From WVZH01 sp034430895 (GTDB lineage Bacteria; Chloroflexota; Anaerolineae; Anaerolineales; E44-bin32), in assembly GCA_034430895.1 (NCBI GenBank), contig DAOUDW010000109.1, forward strand, positions 62,001-126,000: a DNA stretch of 64,000 nt, read 5' to 3'. The translations under genes and the position numbers were made by a program. Below the pieces are notes generated by a model. The model did not search any database, was not told where the DNA came from, and was given only the letters and a program-made list of their open reading frames with translations. Shown here piece after piece: positions 44,286 through 54,008 of this stretch; the first letter of the stretch is position 1; each line of letters starts with the position of its first letter.

Positions 44286-45311
44286 TTACTTCTCAGCATC
44301 ATCCTCAGCTGGTTTGTGAATCGACGTTCGCTTTTTCCAGAAAAACCAGATCAAGAGGATGATCAAGACCGGAGGGCCGAGCGTTGGTATGAGGTATACC
44401 CCGATCCAGATCGCCACTTCGAACAAGCCGTGATAGGTTTGGGTCAATGTGCGTTTTGCTGTCACGACGGTTTTCGATGCGTCCCACGGTGTGGGCGTCA
44501 TGGTGGGTTTCGGCGTATTCGTCACCGTCGGCGTCAAAGTCGGCGTGGGGATCAACTCCTGCAGATCCGGCGTAATGGTGATGGTGATGGTCGAAAAGGC
44601 GGCGCGGTCCTCGAGATAATTCATTCGTCCGCGGATTTCCTCTATCTGACCCTCGATTTGAGAGAGTTCTCTGTTCACTTCCAGCGCTTCTTCTACGGTG
44701 GTGGCTCGATCCAGGAAGGTTTTAATCCGATCGCGTATCGCTTCGAGATTGGTGAGCTCTGATTCGAGATCGACGTATTCTTCGGAGACATCCTCACCGT
44801 AGGCATTTTCGTCAGTTACCTTGACAGCGATATCCCGTAACCGACGCAAAGTCCGTTCGAATTCTTCGACGGGCACACCGATGGTGATCGTGCTGTACTT
44901 ATAGGATTCAGAACCCCAATCCTGATACCAAACCCGGGAACTGATGATGTATCCGCCAACATCGTCGACAATCTGGGTGGTACGATCGATGGCGGTGTCC
45001 GAGTCTTCGACCAGCAGGGATATTTCGGCGTTTTTGATGATCATGCGACTCGTGCTGTACCCAAAATCGAGCAGCGCCATCTCGGATGCCCCGCTGTTCG
45101 AATGATCGGAGTCAGCGCCATCATCCATGGGAGGCGCCATAGGAGCTTCTTCGACCATAACATCCTCGGCGTACACCGCCTCGCCGAATTCGGGCGCAAC
45201 AGCCAATTCGTAATCATCGTATCCATATGTTGCAGCTGATGAACATCCTGCTAAAACCACTACGAGGATAAAGGCCAGAGATTTAGTGAAATCATATTGA
45301 CGTTGCATCAT
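44286..45311 (-). CDS. DUF4349-domain lipoprotein
   Basis: 341 aa; GGAGGGA precedes tandem ATGs. Lipobox LAGC, acidic region (about residues 25-75), then the DUF4349 domain (about 85-260): RMIIKNAEISLLVEDSDTA, a coiled coil LESELTNLEAIRDRIKTFL, and EIRGRMNYLEDRAAFSTI. A Thr/Pro linker and a C-terminal membrane helix (about 300-325) with basic end follow. The family is widespread and of unknown function. Having both a lipid anchor and a membrane helix is a family trait. Confidence 0.88.
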   Translation of the reverse strand: MMQRQYDFTKSLAFILVVVLAGCSSAATYGYDDYELAVAPEFGEAVYAEDVMVEEAPMAPPMDDGADSDHSNSGASEMALLDFGYSTSRMIIKNAEISLLVEDSDTAIDRTTQIVDDVGGYIISSRVWYQDWGSESYKYSTITIGVPVEEFERTLRRLRDIAVKVTDENAYGEDVSEEYVDLESELTNLEAIRDRIKTFLDRATTVEEALEVNRELSQIEGQIEEIRGRMNYLEDRAAFSTITITITPDLQELIPTPTLTPTVTNTPKPTMTPTPWDASKTVVTAKRTLTQTYHGLFEVAIWIGVYLIPTLGPPVLIILLIWFFWKKRTSIHKPAEDDAEK

Positions 45312-45454
45312 TCCCTCCAGATCTATCGATCATTGATTTCCATATCGCATGCTATCCCCACAGTTCTGATCCGCTTCCAGGATGGCATTTGCCCTTCCTG
45401 AAAGCACAGCTCCATCATACAACATGAAACGACGGATGGCTACAAAACCTCGGC

Positions 45455-47026
45455 TCAAGGTGCTCCTGCAAACAGTGCATCGGCTTGAATCTCAATGCTT
45501 CGTGTGTTGCGTCCATCGCCCGTGATTCCACCCCAGCGCACGGATTCGATCAGCTCCGGTTCGCCGTCCGCAAGTTGGTAAAACTCCACCCAGGTCATGC
45601 CGATGTTGCCTCGGGTGATTTCAAAAACGACCGCCCCACCGTTTTGTACATCGGTAAATTGAATGTCGACGATCATCTCGACGAGGTTTCCTGCCTCGGC
45701 CTGGGCGATCGGCTGCTGGAGGGCGAAATGCCCGTCCAGGAGCGTGGCCATTTTCGCCGATTCGCTGGCCGAGACGACGGTCGGTTGAAGCCACGTGGCA
45801 CCGATCACCAGGCTGAAATCGGTCCAGTCGGATGTGGTCGCCAGGCGAATGCGCACGCGCTTCCCCTGGATATCCGGCCAATCCATCCCCAGGAAAGCGT
45901 CCACCCACTTGCGGGTGAGTTCCAGGTATCCTTCGGGGGCCAGTGGAGCATAATCCTTATAAGACCGTCCGCGGCTGTCTTGCATACCCGATACTGCCGG
46001 CTCGATCTGGGTGCCTTCGTGCCACTCATTGAAGGAGGTGATCACCACCATCTCGGGTTCGATGTCCACATCCAGCGCCATCTCCCAGCGATTCTCATAC
46101 GTATCCCCTTCATCGCGAGGGGTATTGGTATTCGATGGATAGTTTACGCGTTCGGCCGAAAAACCCGGATTCACCCCAGGGAAATACAACGCATCAGCCG
46201 GTAGGCTGCGCGCCCATTGGTATCCAGATTCGAGATTGAGTGTGAGTACACCATAGTTATATGAGCCATCAAAGTGGCCTTGATCGATCCATTGCGAAGT
46301 GTTCTGATCGGCGATGACCAAGCCGCCATCCGGCAGTGCGTGGATTTCATCCATCGCCTCCTGCCAGTAACCTGGCTCAACGCTGGGGGATTCCCCGTCC
46401 GGAGTCACAGACGCCCAGAGGAAGAACAGCCCCTTGGCGCGATCATCGGGACTCCAGCGGCTTGAACTTGTTGTGCGGAAGAAAGCTGGATGTTCGCCAT
46501 AATTTTGATAGATGTATTTGATGTCCTGCACCAGACGATTCGCCGTACGTCCGCCGTAGTTCTCGATATGAAAGGCCACCTTGATGCCATAGCGCTCCCC
46601 CATATCGAGTAGGAGGGGTACAGCAACATTTTCGTTCGATTGCATGCCCCACCAGGAGGAAATGATCACACCAACTCCAGCTTCTCGCAGCCAGGTAAAG
46701 TGCTGTGCAACAACAGCGGGGTCCATTGCACTGTAGGCGCCGAGCTGTGGATAATAATCGGCGCCGATGTCGGCGGGTGGATGGTTGTTGGCCTGTTCCC
46801 AATGAATCCACTCGCCGTCGGTTTCTTCGTTGCCGTACCAAGGGTAGTAAAAAGCCGCCACCCGGTATGAAGGCTCCGGCCCAACGACTTCGGGCCATTC
46901 CGGTTCCGGACTCGACTGGGGGTCATCGATGGTAGGAGTCGGATCGGGCAGCGACATCGGTGTGACGCTGCTGCAAGCCGGAATCAGAAGCAACGCGATG
47001 ACGAGACCCATAATCCACTTCTTCAT
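45455..47026 (-). CDS. GH99/GH71-like glycoside hydrolase lipoprotein
   Basis: 523 aa. Lipobox IPAC, Pro-rich linker, then an endo-alpha-mannanase/mannosidase-like TIM barrel: VAAFYYPWYGN, GVGVIISSWWG, KVAFHIENYGGR, and ITSFNEWHEGTQIEP, the hallmark stretch containing the conserved Glu of GH99-like enzymes. The last 130 residues form a beta domain (RLATTSDWTDFSLVIGATW) of unknown role. It probably acts on mannan-type glycans at the cell surface; exact linkage specificity is not readable. Confidence 0.78.
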   Translation of the reverse strand: MKKWIMGLVIALLLIPACSSVTPMSLPDPTPTIDDPQSSPEPEWPEVVGPEPSYRVAAFYYPWYGNEETDGEWIHWEQANNHPPADIGADYYPQLGAYSAMDPAVVAQHFTWLREAGVGVIISSWWGMQSNENVAVPLLLDMGERYGIKVAFHIENYGGRTANRLVQDIKYIYQNYGEHPAFFRTTSSSRWSPDDRAKGLFFLWASVTPDGESPSVEPGYWQEAMDEIHALPDGGLVIADQNTSQWIDQGHFDGSYNYGVLTLNLESGYQWARSLPADALYFPGVNPGFSAERVNYPSNTNTPRDEGDTYENRWEMALDVDIEPEMVVITSFNEWHEGTQIEPAVSGMQDSRGRSYKDYAPLAPEGYLELTRKWVDAFLGMDWPDIQGKRVRIRLATTSDWTDFSLVIGATWLQPTVVSASESAKMATLLDGHFALQQPIAQAEAGNLVEMIVDIQFTDVQNGGAVVFEITRGNIGMTWVEFYQLADGEPELIESVRWGGITGDGRNTRSIEIQADALFAGAP

Positions 47027-47200
47027 ACATCCTCCAAGAAATTACTACTCTGAATTTGTTACCCACGCCATAACCAAGTATCACAATGATCCTTACATTG
47101 CCATCTGGATATAATCGATATTCTACAATTGGTTTGTAAGAGTTCGCTAGAACGCTGTTCTTATATAACCGCCATGCGTTTGAAATGGATAATGGAGAAG

Positions 47201-47824
47201 TCAGGCCGGACTCAAGATGTTCAACAGACTCACCACCAGCTGATACACTCCCAAGAAGGCAAGAATTCCTGTCGAAAGCAACACCAGCGCACGCTGGCCG
47301 CGAGGGCCGAGGATGTTCGTTCTCCCGAAGAGAAAGATCGTACCTGCCAAACCGATGACCATCGTGCCGTAGAAGGCTACGATCATGACTACAGCATAAG
47401 CGTGGTTCTTCTGCCAGGCATCTACGACCGCGGGACCCAACACCAAACTCCAGCCCAAATAGGGGTTGGGATTGAACAGATTGACCATCACCGCCTGCAT
47501 CAGAGTTCGTGGCGCCGATTCTACTCGCTCCGATTCTTGCGCGACGCCCTGCTGCCAACTCCTGTAACTTGTCCATGCGAAATAGAGCAAAAGAAGACCA
47601 CCCGCCACACGCAGGACAGTTTGACATGATTCAGGAACACGGGAGAGAATGAGCAGGGCAATCACTACGATCGGCCCATCGCTGATCAGCGGCGCAAACG
47701 AAGCGGGAAGCGTACGCCGCCAACCCCGCTGTAGAACGCTGGAAAATAAATATGCCTGTAAGGGACCGGGCTGTATGGCGGCGGCGAATGCAAAGCCGCC
47801 GCCGATCAGCACATATTCAAACAA
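47201..47824 (-). CDS. LysE/RhtB-family exporter
   Basis: 207 aa, six predicted membrane helices, the family norm. N-terminal FAFAAAIQPGPLQAYLFSSV matches the LysE motif with the conserved PGP, and FNPNPYLGWSLVLGP the central motif. Members export amino acids or related small molecules. Substrate unknown. Followed on the same strand by a gap and the 45455 gene. Confidence 0.85.
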   Translation of the reverse strand: MFEYVLIGGGFAFAAAIQPGPLQAYLFSSVLQRGWRRTLPASFAPLISDGPIVVIALLILSRVPESCQTVLRVAGGLLLLYFAWTSYRSWQQGVAQESERVESAPRTLMQAVMVNLFNPNPYLGWSLVLGPAVVDAWQKNHAYAVVMIVAFYGTMVIGLAGTIFLFGRTNILGPRGQRALVLLSTGILAFLGVYQLVVSLLNILSPA

Positions 47825-47908
47825 GATTTCACCATACGGATACGGTAATCGCTGCGATCGGAAAACCTTCGTTTCCGAACGGCATTTGACTCACGGGAAG
47901 GTACTTGT

Positions 47909-48295
47909 TCATGCAGATCGGGATCGAAACCAACAAACCAGGAAAAGCAGTGCGGTAGCCGGCAGGGGCAGGAAAACTAAAAGCCCGCGGAGTGGAAAGA
48001 ACCTGCCGCGAATGATCCAATCCAAAATCAAAACGAGACCGAAAAGCGCCAGACTCAGCGCGCCACCCCATCCCTCCCGGCGCCAGGCGACGGCCAGTGC
48101 AAACACGCTCAGACTCATCATCACCGGCAAGACGTTTTCGATGGGATCGTAGTCCACTTCCACCGGCTCTGACCCGAACAAATGACCAACGGCCATTACA
48201 ATCGTAAATGCGATGAGCACCACGCTGGAAATGCGGGCGATGCGGCGTAGTCGATCTGTGGTTGGGGACTTTACTGTATCTGTCTCAACCATCAT
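47909..48295 (-). CDS. Small four-helix membrane protein
   Basis: 128 aa with four predicted membrane helices (about residues 20-42, 52-72, 78-96, 100-122). AAGGAG precedes the first of two tandem ATGs. It belongs to no family I can name with confidence; the short polar loop EPVEVDYDPIENVLPV is the most conserved-looking segment. Its neighbour downstream is the LysE-type exporter. Confidence 0.65.
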   Translation of the reverse strand: MMVETDTVKSPTTDRLRRIARISSVVLIAFTIVMAVGHLFGSEPVEVDYDPIENVLPVMMSLSVFALAVAWRREGWGGALSLALFGLVLILDWIIRGRFFPLRGLLVFLPLPATALLFLVCWFRSRSA

Positions 48296-48372
48296 GATGC
48301 TCCTTCACGCATGGGTGTTGGATAGTTCGTGGGGATGATTGGAAATTGGGTCAAAACCCATCACTCCTCATG

Positions 48373-50949
48373 CTACAAACGCGGATCGACCGGTTCGCTC
48401 TCCAAAGCCAACACGCCAAATATACACTCGTGGACACGATAGAGAGGCTCGTTACGCACAAAGCGCTGCAAAGCTTCGATCCCTAATGCAAACTCGCGCA
48501 GCGCCAGCGAACGTTTGCGCGACAACCCACGGGAACGCAGTCGCTGCAGATGCTCAGGCGCTGTGTATTCCGGGCCATAGATAATGCGCAAGTACTCGCG
48601 CCCTCGACATTTGATTGCCGGCTGGATCAAGCCTCGCTTGCCACGCGCCACGTAGGCCAACGGCTTAACCACCATGCCTTCGCCACCGGCAGCGGTCATA
48701 TCCGACCACCATTGAATCCCTGCCTGGCAGCTTTCCGGGTCGGTCAAATCGACCACACGATAAGACGTCGCCAAAAGCAAGGTCTCATCCTGTTTGCAAA
48801 GCTGTGCCAGAGTATCCATGTGCCAGATGTGATCCTGATCAATGTGGACAGCTCCTTCCGTCGCAAGCAGGTGGAACGGTGCAAGTTTGAGATCATCGAT
48901 TGTATCAACCGGCCAGCAGTAATGACTGTACGCTCTGGTGTATCGATCGATGCGCTGCTGACGCTCTTGATAGTGGGTAATGAACGGCAGCAATTCGGGG
49001 ATTCGCTCCGCACCTTGTTTCAGCACAGCAAGTGCCTCATGCAAACCAGCTCGTGCGGAAGCCCCCACAGCTGCGTACTGCTGATGTAATAGTTCCTGTG
49101 CTTTTGCCGACCAAGGCATCAGTTCACAGTCTAAACAAACCCAGTCCGTGTTAAATTGCTCCCACCATCCCGCCTCTTCGATCGCGTGGACCATCCTTCC
49201 CAGAAATTGATCTTCAAGGCTCCGATCACTGAAAAACGACCTGCCCGTTCGTGTATAACATCTGCCGCTTCGTTCCTCTACCACCCCAAAACGACGCCGC
49301 GCCGTTTCTACGTCACGACAGACGATGACCACAGCTCGCGATCCCATGTGCTTCTCCTCACAAATCACTTCAGGGATGCCTTGACTTCGATAGTAGGCGA
49401 AGACTTCGGTTGGATGCTCAAGCATGTCCGCTTCCTGGCTGGTTTCTGAAGGGGACATCGTTGGCGGCAAATAGATCAACCACTTGGGGTCAACCGCAAA
49501 ACGGCTCATCACCTCCAGAGCGGCAATCGCGTTTTCCTCCCGAATGGTTACATTTCCACGCAAACCCGTCGCTACGATGCGTTTACCCGTGACATCATCA
49601 ATGCGTAAAAGATCATCGTGAACCTGCTGCGCTGTAGGAGAAGCGGCACGGTCTCCTTCCGCCAAGAACGGTTTACCTGGAGAAGCGTACACCTTCTCCG
49701 CCGTTACCATCACAATCTCATCTTCCGGATACCGCAGCGCCGTTAGCTTTCCTCCGTACACACAGCCGGTATCGATGTTGATCGTTCCATTGAGACGCTG
49801 CGGTTCGGGAACCGCCGTATGACCATAAACGACCATCGCCCGGCCTCGGTATTCCGCCGCCCAATTATGACGTATCGGCAAACCGAACTCGTCCGTCTCT
49901 CCCGTCGTCTCACCGTATAACGCGAAGTCACGCACCTTGGCCGAACCGCGTCCCTGCATGCTTTCCTTCATCCCGGCGTGCGCTACGACCAACTTGCCAT
50001 CGTCTAGAACATAGTGACTGATCAGGGATCTGAAGAAATCGACCATCTCCCGAATATATTCGTCGCGAATATCCTCCGGCAAAGCGTCGATCTCAGCCAG
50101 AGTACGATCCAGGCCATGTGTGATCTGGACATTTCGGCCCTGCAGTTTACGGACGAGCTTCATGTCGTGATTTCCAGGAATGCACAATGCTTGGCCTGCC
50201 TCGACCATGCCGCGCACCACTCGATACGTATCCAGAATACGCGGGCCTCGGTCGACCAGATCTCCCAAAAAGATGGCCTTGCGCCCTTGAGGATTGCGGT
50301 AGACCGGCAAGGAGTCTGATTCACTCGATTGCAGTTCGTATCCCAGCTTTACGAGCAGTGCCTCCAATTCGTCACAGCACCCGTGGATATCCCCGACGAT
50401 GTCGAAGGGACCCGTTTCATGCCGCAGGTTGTTCCAAAGCGGACGCCGCTCAATACGAGCCGCTTGCACCTCTTCCATGGAATCCAACTGGAAGATGAAC
50501 CGAAAACCCTCACGTTTAAGCTGCTTCAGTGAACGCTGCAATTGGCGGCAGTGGCTGCGGATGACATGGCGTCCGAAATCTCGCTCGGGGCGGGCCTGGT
50601 TTCTCTGCCAGCATTCCTTCTCCGATATGTTGAGTACAATCGCCACAGGAAAGAAATGATATTCACGCGCCAATTCGATCAGCGGTTTACGAGCATCGGC
50701 CTGAACGTTCGTGGCATCAATAACTGTCAATCTGGCGTTGGCCAAACGCTTGGCAGCGATGAAGCGAAGAACTTCAAAGGCCTCCGGCGTAACGGTCTGA
50801 TCGTTCTCGTTATCGGAGATCAATCCCCGGCAGAAATCCGAGCTGATGATTTCCGTTGGTGCAAAGTGCTGTCGGGCGAAGGTCGATTTACCAGATCCGG
50901 AAGGACCGATCAAGACAACCAGTGCCAACTCGGGTATGGAGATATTCAT
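48373..50949 (-). CDS. pnkp: Polynucleotide kinase-phosphatase-ligase Pnkp (bacterial RNA repair)
   Basis: 858 aa, three catalytic modules as in Clostridium thermocellum Pnkp. Kinase residues 1-170: GPSGSGKST with Lys21 and Ser22, Asp38 and Arg41. Calcineurin-type phosphatase about 180-425: GDIHG with Asp187 and His189, GDLVDRGP, GNHD, GHTAVP. RNA ligase-like adenylyltransferase about 475-858: nucleophile Lys533 in CEEKHMGSRA. It heals 5'-OH and 2',3'-cyclic phosphate ends and adenylates itself; ligation requires Hen1, whose gene overlaps by 4 bases. Early residue numbers coincide with the clostridial enzyme. Confidence 0.96.
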   Translation of the reverse strand: MNISIPELALVVLIGPSGSGKSTFARQHFAPTEIISSDFCRGLISDNENDQTVTPEAFEVLRFIAAKRLANARLTVIDATNVQADARKPLIELAREYHFFPVAIVLNISEKECWQRNQARPERDFGRHVIRSHCRQLQRSLKQLKREGFRFIFQLDSMEEVQAARIERRPLWNNLRHETGPFDIVGDIHGCCDELEALLVKLGYELQSSESDSLPVYRNPQGRKAIFLGDLVDRGPRILDTYRVVRGMVEAGQALCIPGNHDMKLVRKLQGRNVQITHGLDRTLAEIDALPEDIRDEYIREMVDFFRSLISHYVLDDGKLVVAHAGMKESMQGRGSAKVRDFALYGETTGETDEFGLPIRHNWAAEYRGRAMVVYGHTAVPEPQRLNGTINIDTGCVYGGKLTALRYPEDEIVMVTAEKVYASPGKPFLAEGDRAASPTAQQVHDDLLRIDDVTGKRIVATGLRGNVTIREENAIAALEVMSRFAVDPKWLIYLPPTMSPSETSQEADMLEHPTEVFAYYRSQGIPEVICEEKHMGSRAVVIVCRDVETARRRFGVVEERSGRCYTRTGRSFFSDRSLEDQFLGRMVHAIEEAGWWEQFNTDWVCLDCELMPWSAKAQELLHQQYAAVGASARAGLHEALAVLKQGAERIPELLPFITHYQERQQRIDRYTRAYSHYCWPVDTIDDLKLAPFHLLATEGAVHIDQDHIWHMDTLAQLCKQDETLLLATSYRVVDLTDPESCQAGIQWWSDMTAAGGEGMVVKPLAYVARGKRGLIQPAIKCRGREYLRIIYGPEYTAPEHLQRLRSRGLSRKRSLALREFALGIEALQRFVRNEPLYRVHECIFGVLALESEPVDPRL

Positions 50950-52343
50950 CGTGTGAAGACCCCCATCTGACTAGGCGAACCGACGACTTTATCTTCCGGA
51001 CCAATCGGTAAAAACCGGACCGCATAACCGAAACGCTCTGCCACACCGGTTGCCCAAGCCTGAAATTCACTCCGCGTCCACTCAAAGCGGTGATCCTTGT
51101 GTCGAACTGCACCCTCCGGCAGCGACTCGAATTTCACGTTGTACTCCACGTTCGGCGTGGTCAGTACGATGGTTTTGGGTCGGGCATGTTCGAAAAGCAC
51201 GCGTTCAAAAGCCGCCAGGCGCGCCAAATCCAAATGCTCGATCACTTCCACAACCGCAGCGGCGTCGAAGCCTTCCAGCCGTGCATCCTTGTAGATTAAT
51301 GATCCGTGCAGCAGTTTGATGCGTTCGCGACTCTTTTCAGAAAGTCGGTCCAAATGGATCCGCTTCTTGGCAATCTCGAGTGCACGATAGGAGACATCCA
51401 AGCCGACGATCTCCGAAAACTGCTTCTCCCGAAGCAATAATCTCAATAATCGACCCTCACCACAGCCAAGATCCAACACACGAGAGATGCCCCCGGACTT
51501 AAGCACGGCCAGCACCTGATTCAACCGTTGTTCGTGCAAACTAAGTGGTCGCTCAAGTACGTTCTCTTCTTCAATTTGGGCATCTTCGAGCGCTGTGATA
51601 TCTATGGTCTCATCCGCAACCAGACGTTCTAACGCTTCCTGCGTCAGGCTACGTTTGTACTTCAAATACCGCTTGGTGATTAATTCTTTCTCCGGATGAT
51701 CTGCCAGCCAACCTGCCCCGCGTTTGAGTAGCTTCTCAACCTCGGCGTCTCCAACCCAGTAGTGTTTGTGGTTGTCCAAAACGGGGATGAGCACATAGAG
51801 ATGGGAGAGCAGCTGTGAAAGACACACCTTCCCCTGCAGTTTGACCGTAAAATACCTGGAATCACCCCAATCTGGGAAATTCGGGTCCAGGGGATGGCGT
51901 TTTAACGCCATGGAATACCCCAATGGTTGGAACAATCGCTCGAGCAATTCACCGCCACTCGGATCGGGAACAACGGCCAACGTTGTTTCGAAAGGTATGG
52001 GTATCTTGACAAGCTTCGGTCGATCTTTGCACTTTCCCGCCAATGCGGTGCCGAAAACTTTCGCAATCGCAACACTCAGGAATGAAGACGCCACATAAGG
52101 CCGGTCATTCACATACTGCTGTAAGACATACCCAGTGTGACCTCTTCGACGACCACGAACCAAACCAATCGGATCTATCTCCAAAAGCAATGCCGCCGTA
52201 CAGCGCTTTTCTTCTGCCTCAGGAAAAAAGACGTGCGCGTTTCCGAATGCAGTGGAAAAGACCTGGCTGCGGGCAGGATGTTTGTGTAGCAGATATCCCA
52301 GATCCGTTGCCGGCTTGTGCGTCGTGGAAATCGTTAGCAGCAT
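50946..52343 (-). CDS. hen1: Hen1, 3'-terminal RNA ribose 2'-O-methyltransferase
   Basis: 465 aa, the same length as clostridial Hen1. N-terminal Hen1 domain (residues 1-245) activates Pnkp ligase; the C-terminal methyltransferase has the SAM motif VLDLGCGEGRLL (289-300) and metal ligands Glu366, Glu369, His370 (VEVIEH) and His418 (HKDHRF), all at the positions known for the Mn2+-dependent enzyme. It methylates the 2'-OH at the break so the repaired RNA resists the same ribotoxin. Overlaps pnkp (ATGA); an obligate functional pair. Confidence 0.97.
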   Translation of the reverse strand: MLLTISTTHKPATDLGYLLHKHPARSQVFSTAFGNAHVFFPEAEEKRCTAALLLEIDPIGLVRGRRRGHTGYVLQQYVNDRPYVASSFLSVAIAKVFGTALAGKCKDRPKLVKIPIPFETTLAVVPDPSGGELLERLFQPLGYSMALKRHPLDPNFPDWGDSRYFTVKLQGKVCLSQLLSHLYVLIPVLDNHKHYWVGDAEVEKLLKRGAGWLADHPEKELITKRYLKYKRSLTQEALERLVADETIDITALEDAQIEEENVLERPLSLHEQRLNQVLAVLKSGGISRVLDLGCGEGRLLRLLLREKQFSEIVGLDVSYRALEIAKKRIHLDRLSEKSRERIKLLHGSLIYKDARLEGFDAAAVVEVIEHLDLARLAAFERVLFEHARPKTIVLTTPNVEYNVKFESLPEGAVRHKDHRFEWTRSEFQAWATGVAERFGYAVRFLPIGPEDKVVGSPSQMGVFTR

Positions 52344-52512
52344 CGTCTCAACCGCACTCCATGTTAGATTTCAGTGCCAGTGAATAACACCAACACCATC
52401 GCATAGCATACACCGTCCAAGGCGACCATTCAAGCAAATAACCCGCAAATCCCGACTACCACGGAATGGTCCCCACAAGACAAACAACTTCAAAGATAGT
52501 CTCAAAAAACGC

Positions 52513-52543
52513 TTGACTTAGAGTACACTCTAAGTTGTATGAT
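52513..52543 (+). promoter_or_regulatory. MerR-type promoter with palindromic operator
   Basis: TTGACT (52513-52518) and TATGAT (52538-52543) are 19 bases apart, the over-long spacer that MerR activators correct by DNA distortion. The spacer holds the perfect 20-base palindrome ACTTAGAGTACACTCTAAGT (52516-52535). The predicted transcription start is only a few bases before the merR-like start codon. Confidence 0.92.
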
Positions 52544-52552
52544 GGAGTTACT

Positions 52553-52927
52553 ATGGATACAAACCTGACCATTCAACAGACCGCCTCCCGCACGGGGCTT
52601 AGCGATCATACGCTGCGTTATTACGAGAAGATTGGATTGATCCCGCCGGTGCAGCGCGCCCCCAACGGACACCGTCGCTACACCGACACGGATCTGGGCT
52701 GGATCGATTTCCTCAAATGCCTGCGCAGCACGGGCATGCCGGTGGCGCAGATGATCGAGTTCACCCACCTGACCCACGCCGGAGACCACACCATTCAGGC
52801 ACGATTGGCTATCCTGAAAAAACACCGCGAGTGTGTGCTGCTAGAGATAGCGGCATTAGAAAAGGATTTAGAAGTCATTCACAACAAGATCGATTGGTAT
52901 TCCAACATGATCGAGGAGGAATCATGA
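52553..52927 (+). CDS. MerR-family transcriptional activator
   Basis: 124 aa from the ATG at 52553. N-terminal winged helix-turn-helix TIQQTASRTGLSDHTLRYYE with the wing APNGHRRY, a linker helix, and a coiled-coil dimerisation helix (LLEIAALEKDLEVIHNKIDW). No Cys cluster for metals, so it resembles the NmlR/AdhR-like group that senses electrophiles or has no ligand known. Stop overlaps the aldo/keto reductase start (ATGA); both are under the 19-base-spacer promoter. Confidence 0.93.
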   Translation: MDTNLTIQQTASRTGLSDHTLRYYEKIGLIPPVQRAPNGHRRYTDTDLGWIDFLKCLRSTGMPVAQMIEFTHLTHAGDHTIQARLAILKKHRECVLLEIAALEKDLEVIHNKIDWYSNMIEEES

Positions 52928-53928
52928 AACGCACGTTAGGAAAATCGGGAATCGAAGTTTCCGCCGTCGGCATGGGCTGCTGGGCGATCGGAGGCACCTG
53001 GAAATTCCTCGACGGCGAAGCTGGTTGGGGCGAGATCGACGACGATGAATCGATCCGCGCCATTCACGCCGCCCTGGACGCCGGCGCCACGCTTTTCGAC
53101 ACCGCCGCCAACTACGGCTGCGGTCACAGCGAACGCATCCTGGGGAAAGCACTGCACGGCAAGCGCGATCAGGTCGTGATCGCCACCAAATTCGGCTACG
53201 TCGTGGATGAAAAGGCAAAGAACGTCCTGCCGTACGACGGAGACGAGGAACACGGCGACATCGTCAGCCACCTTCGGGCGGACTGCGAAGCCAGTTTGAA
53301 ACGGTTGGACACCGACGTGATCGACGTTTTCCAACTGCACGTCTGGGGATACGACCTGGAGAAATCCGTTGCTGTACGCGAAGAATTAGAGGCATTGGTG
53401 CGCGATGGTAAAATCCGCACCTACGGTTGGAGCACCGACAGACTAGATGCGGTGCGCAGCTTTGCCGAAGGGCCCAACTGCGGCGTCGCTCAACAGCAGT
53501 TGAACGTCTTCGACGGCAATCTGGAACTGCTGCGAGCCTGCGATGAGTTAAATCTCGGCAGCCTTAACCGTGGCCCACTTGGCATGGGCATCCTTACCGG
53601 AAAATTCACCCCCGAGACAACCTTCGGCAGCGACGATGTACGCCATAGTGCCGAATGGTTTGAAGGCTTCAAGGACGGTAAACCCAATCCGGAATGGTTG
53701 AAACGACTGGAAGCGATCCGTGAAATCCTGACCACGAACGGACGCACCCTGGCACAGGGCGCGCTGGCCTGGATCTGGGGCGCCAGCGAGCGCACGGTGC
53801 CTATTCCGGGCTTCAAGAACGTCAAACAGGTGCAGGAAAACGCCGGCGCGATGCAGTTCGGACCGCTGACCCCGGATCAGATGAATGAGATCGACAACAT
53901 CCTGGGGCGCGATCCGGTACTTGCTTGA
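52924..53928 (+). CDS. Aldo/keto reductase
   Basis: 334 aa, NADPH-dependent TIM-barrel oxidoreductase. Catalytic tetrad is visible: Asp in LFDTAANYG, Tyr in that same segment, Lys in IATKFG, His in VFQLHVWG. C-terminal cofactor region VPIPGFKNVKQVQENAGA. The start at 52924 is set by the ATGA overlap with merR. Such MerR-AKR pairs usually detoxify reactive aldehydes, so the inducer may be an aldehyde. Terminator follows. Confidence 0.94.
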   Translation: MKRTLGKSGIEVSAVGMGCWAIGGTWKFLDGEAGWGEIDDDESIRAIHAALDAGATLFDTAANYGCGHSERILGKALHGKRDQVVIATKFGYVVDEKAKNVLPYDGDEEHGDIVSHLRADCEASLKRLDTDVIDVFQLHVWGYDLEKSVAVREELEALVRDGKIRTYGWSTDRLDAVRSFAEGPNCGVAQQQLNVFDGNLELLRACDELNLGSLNRGPLGMGILTGKFTPETTFGSDDVRHSAEWFEGFKDGKPNPEWLKRLEAIREILTTNGRTLAQGALAWIWGASERTVPIPGFKNVKQVQENAGAMQFGPLTPDQMNEIDNILGRDPVLA

Positions 53929-53953
53929 TTGTATACATACCTGCAGAAGAAAT

Positions 53954-53985
53954 GCCCTCTGGAAATTCCGGAGGGTATTTTTTTT
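53954..53985 (+). terminator. Terminator of the merR-aldo/keto reductase operon
   Basis: CCCTCTGG and CCGGAGGG (one G-U) around AAATT, followed by TATTTTTTTT. Confidence 0.92.
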
Positions 53986-54008
53986 AAACACTCAGGATCA
54001 ACCCACTG

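Noticed and set aside
52717..52923. Upstream extension of the aldo/keto reductase frame
   Set aside because: It runs through merR in another frame; the ATGA overlap at 52924 with a conserved reductase N-terminus sets the start.
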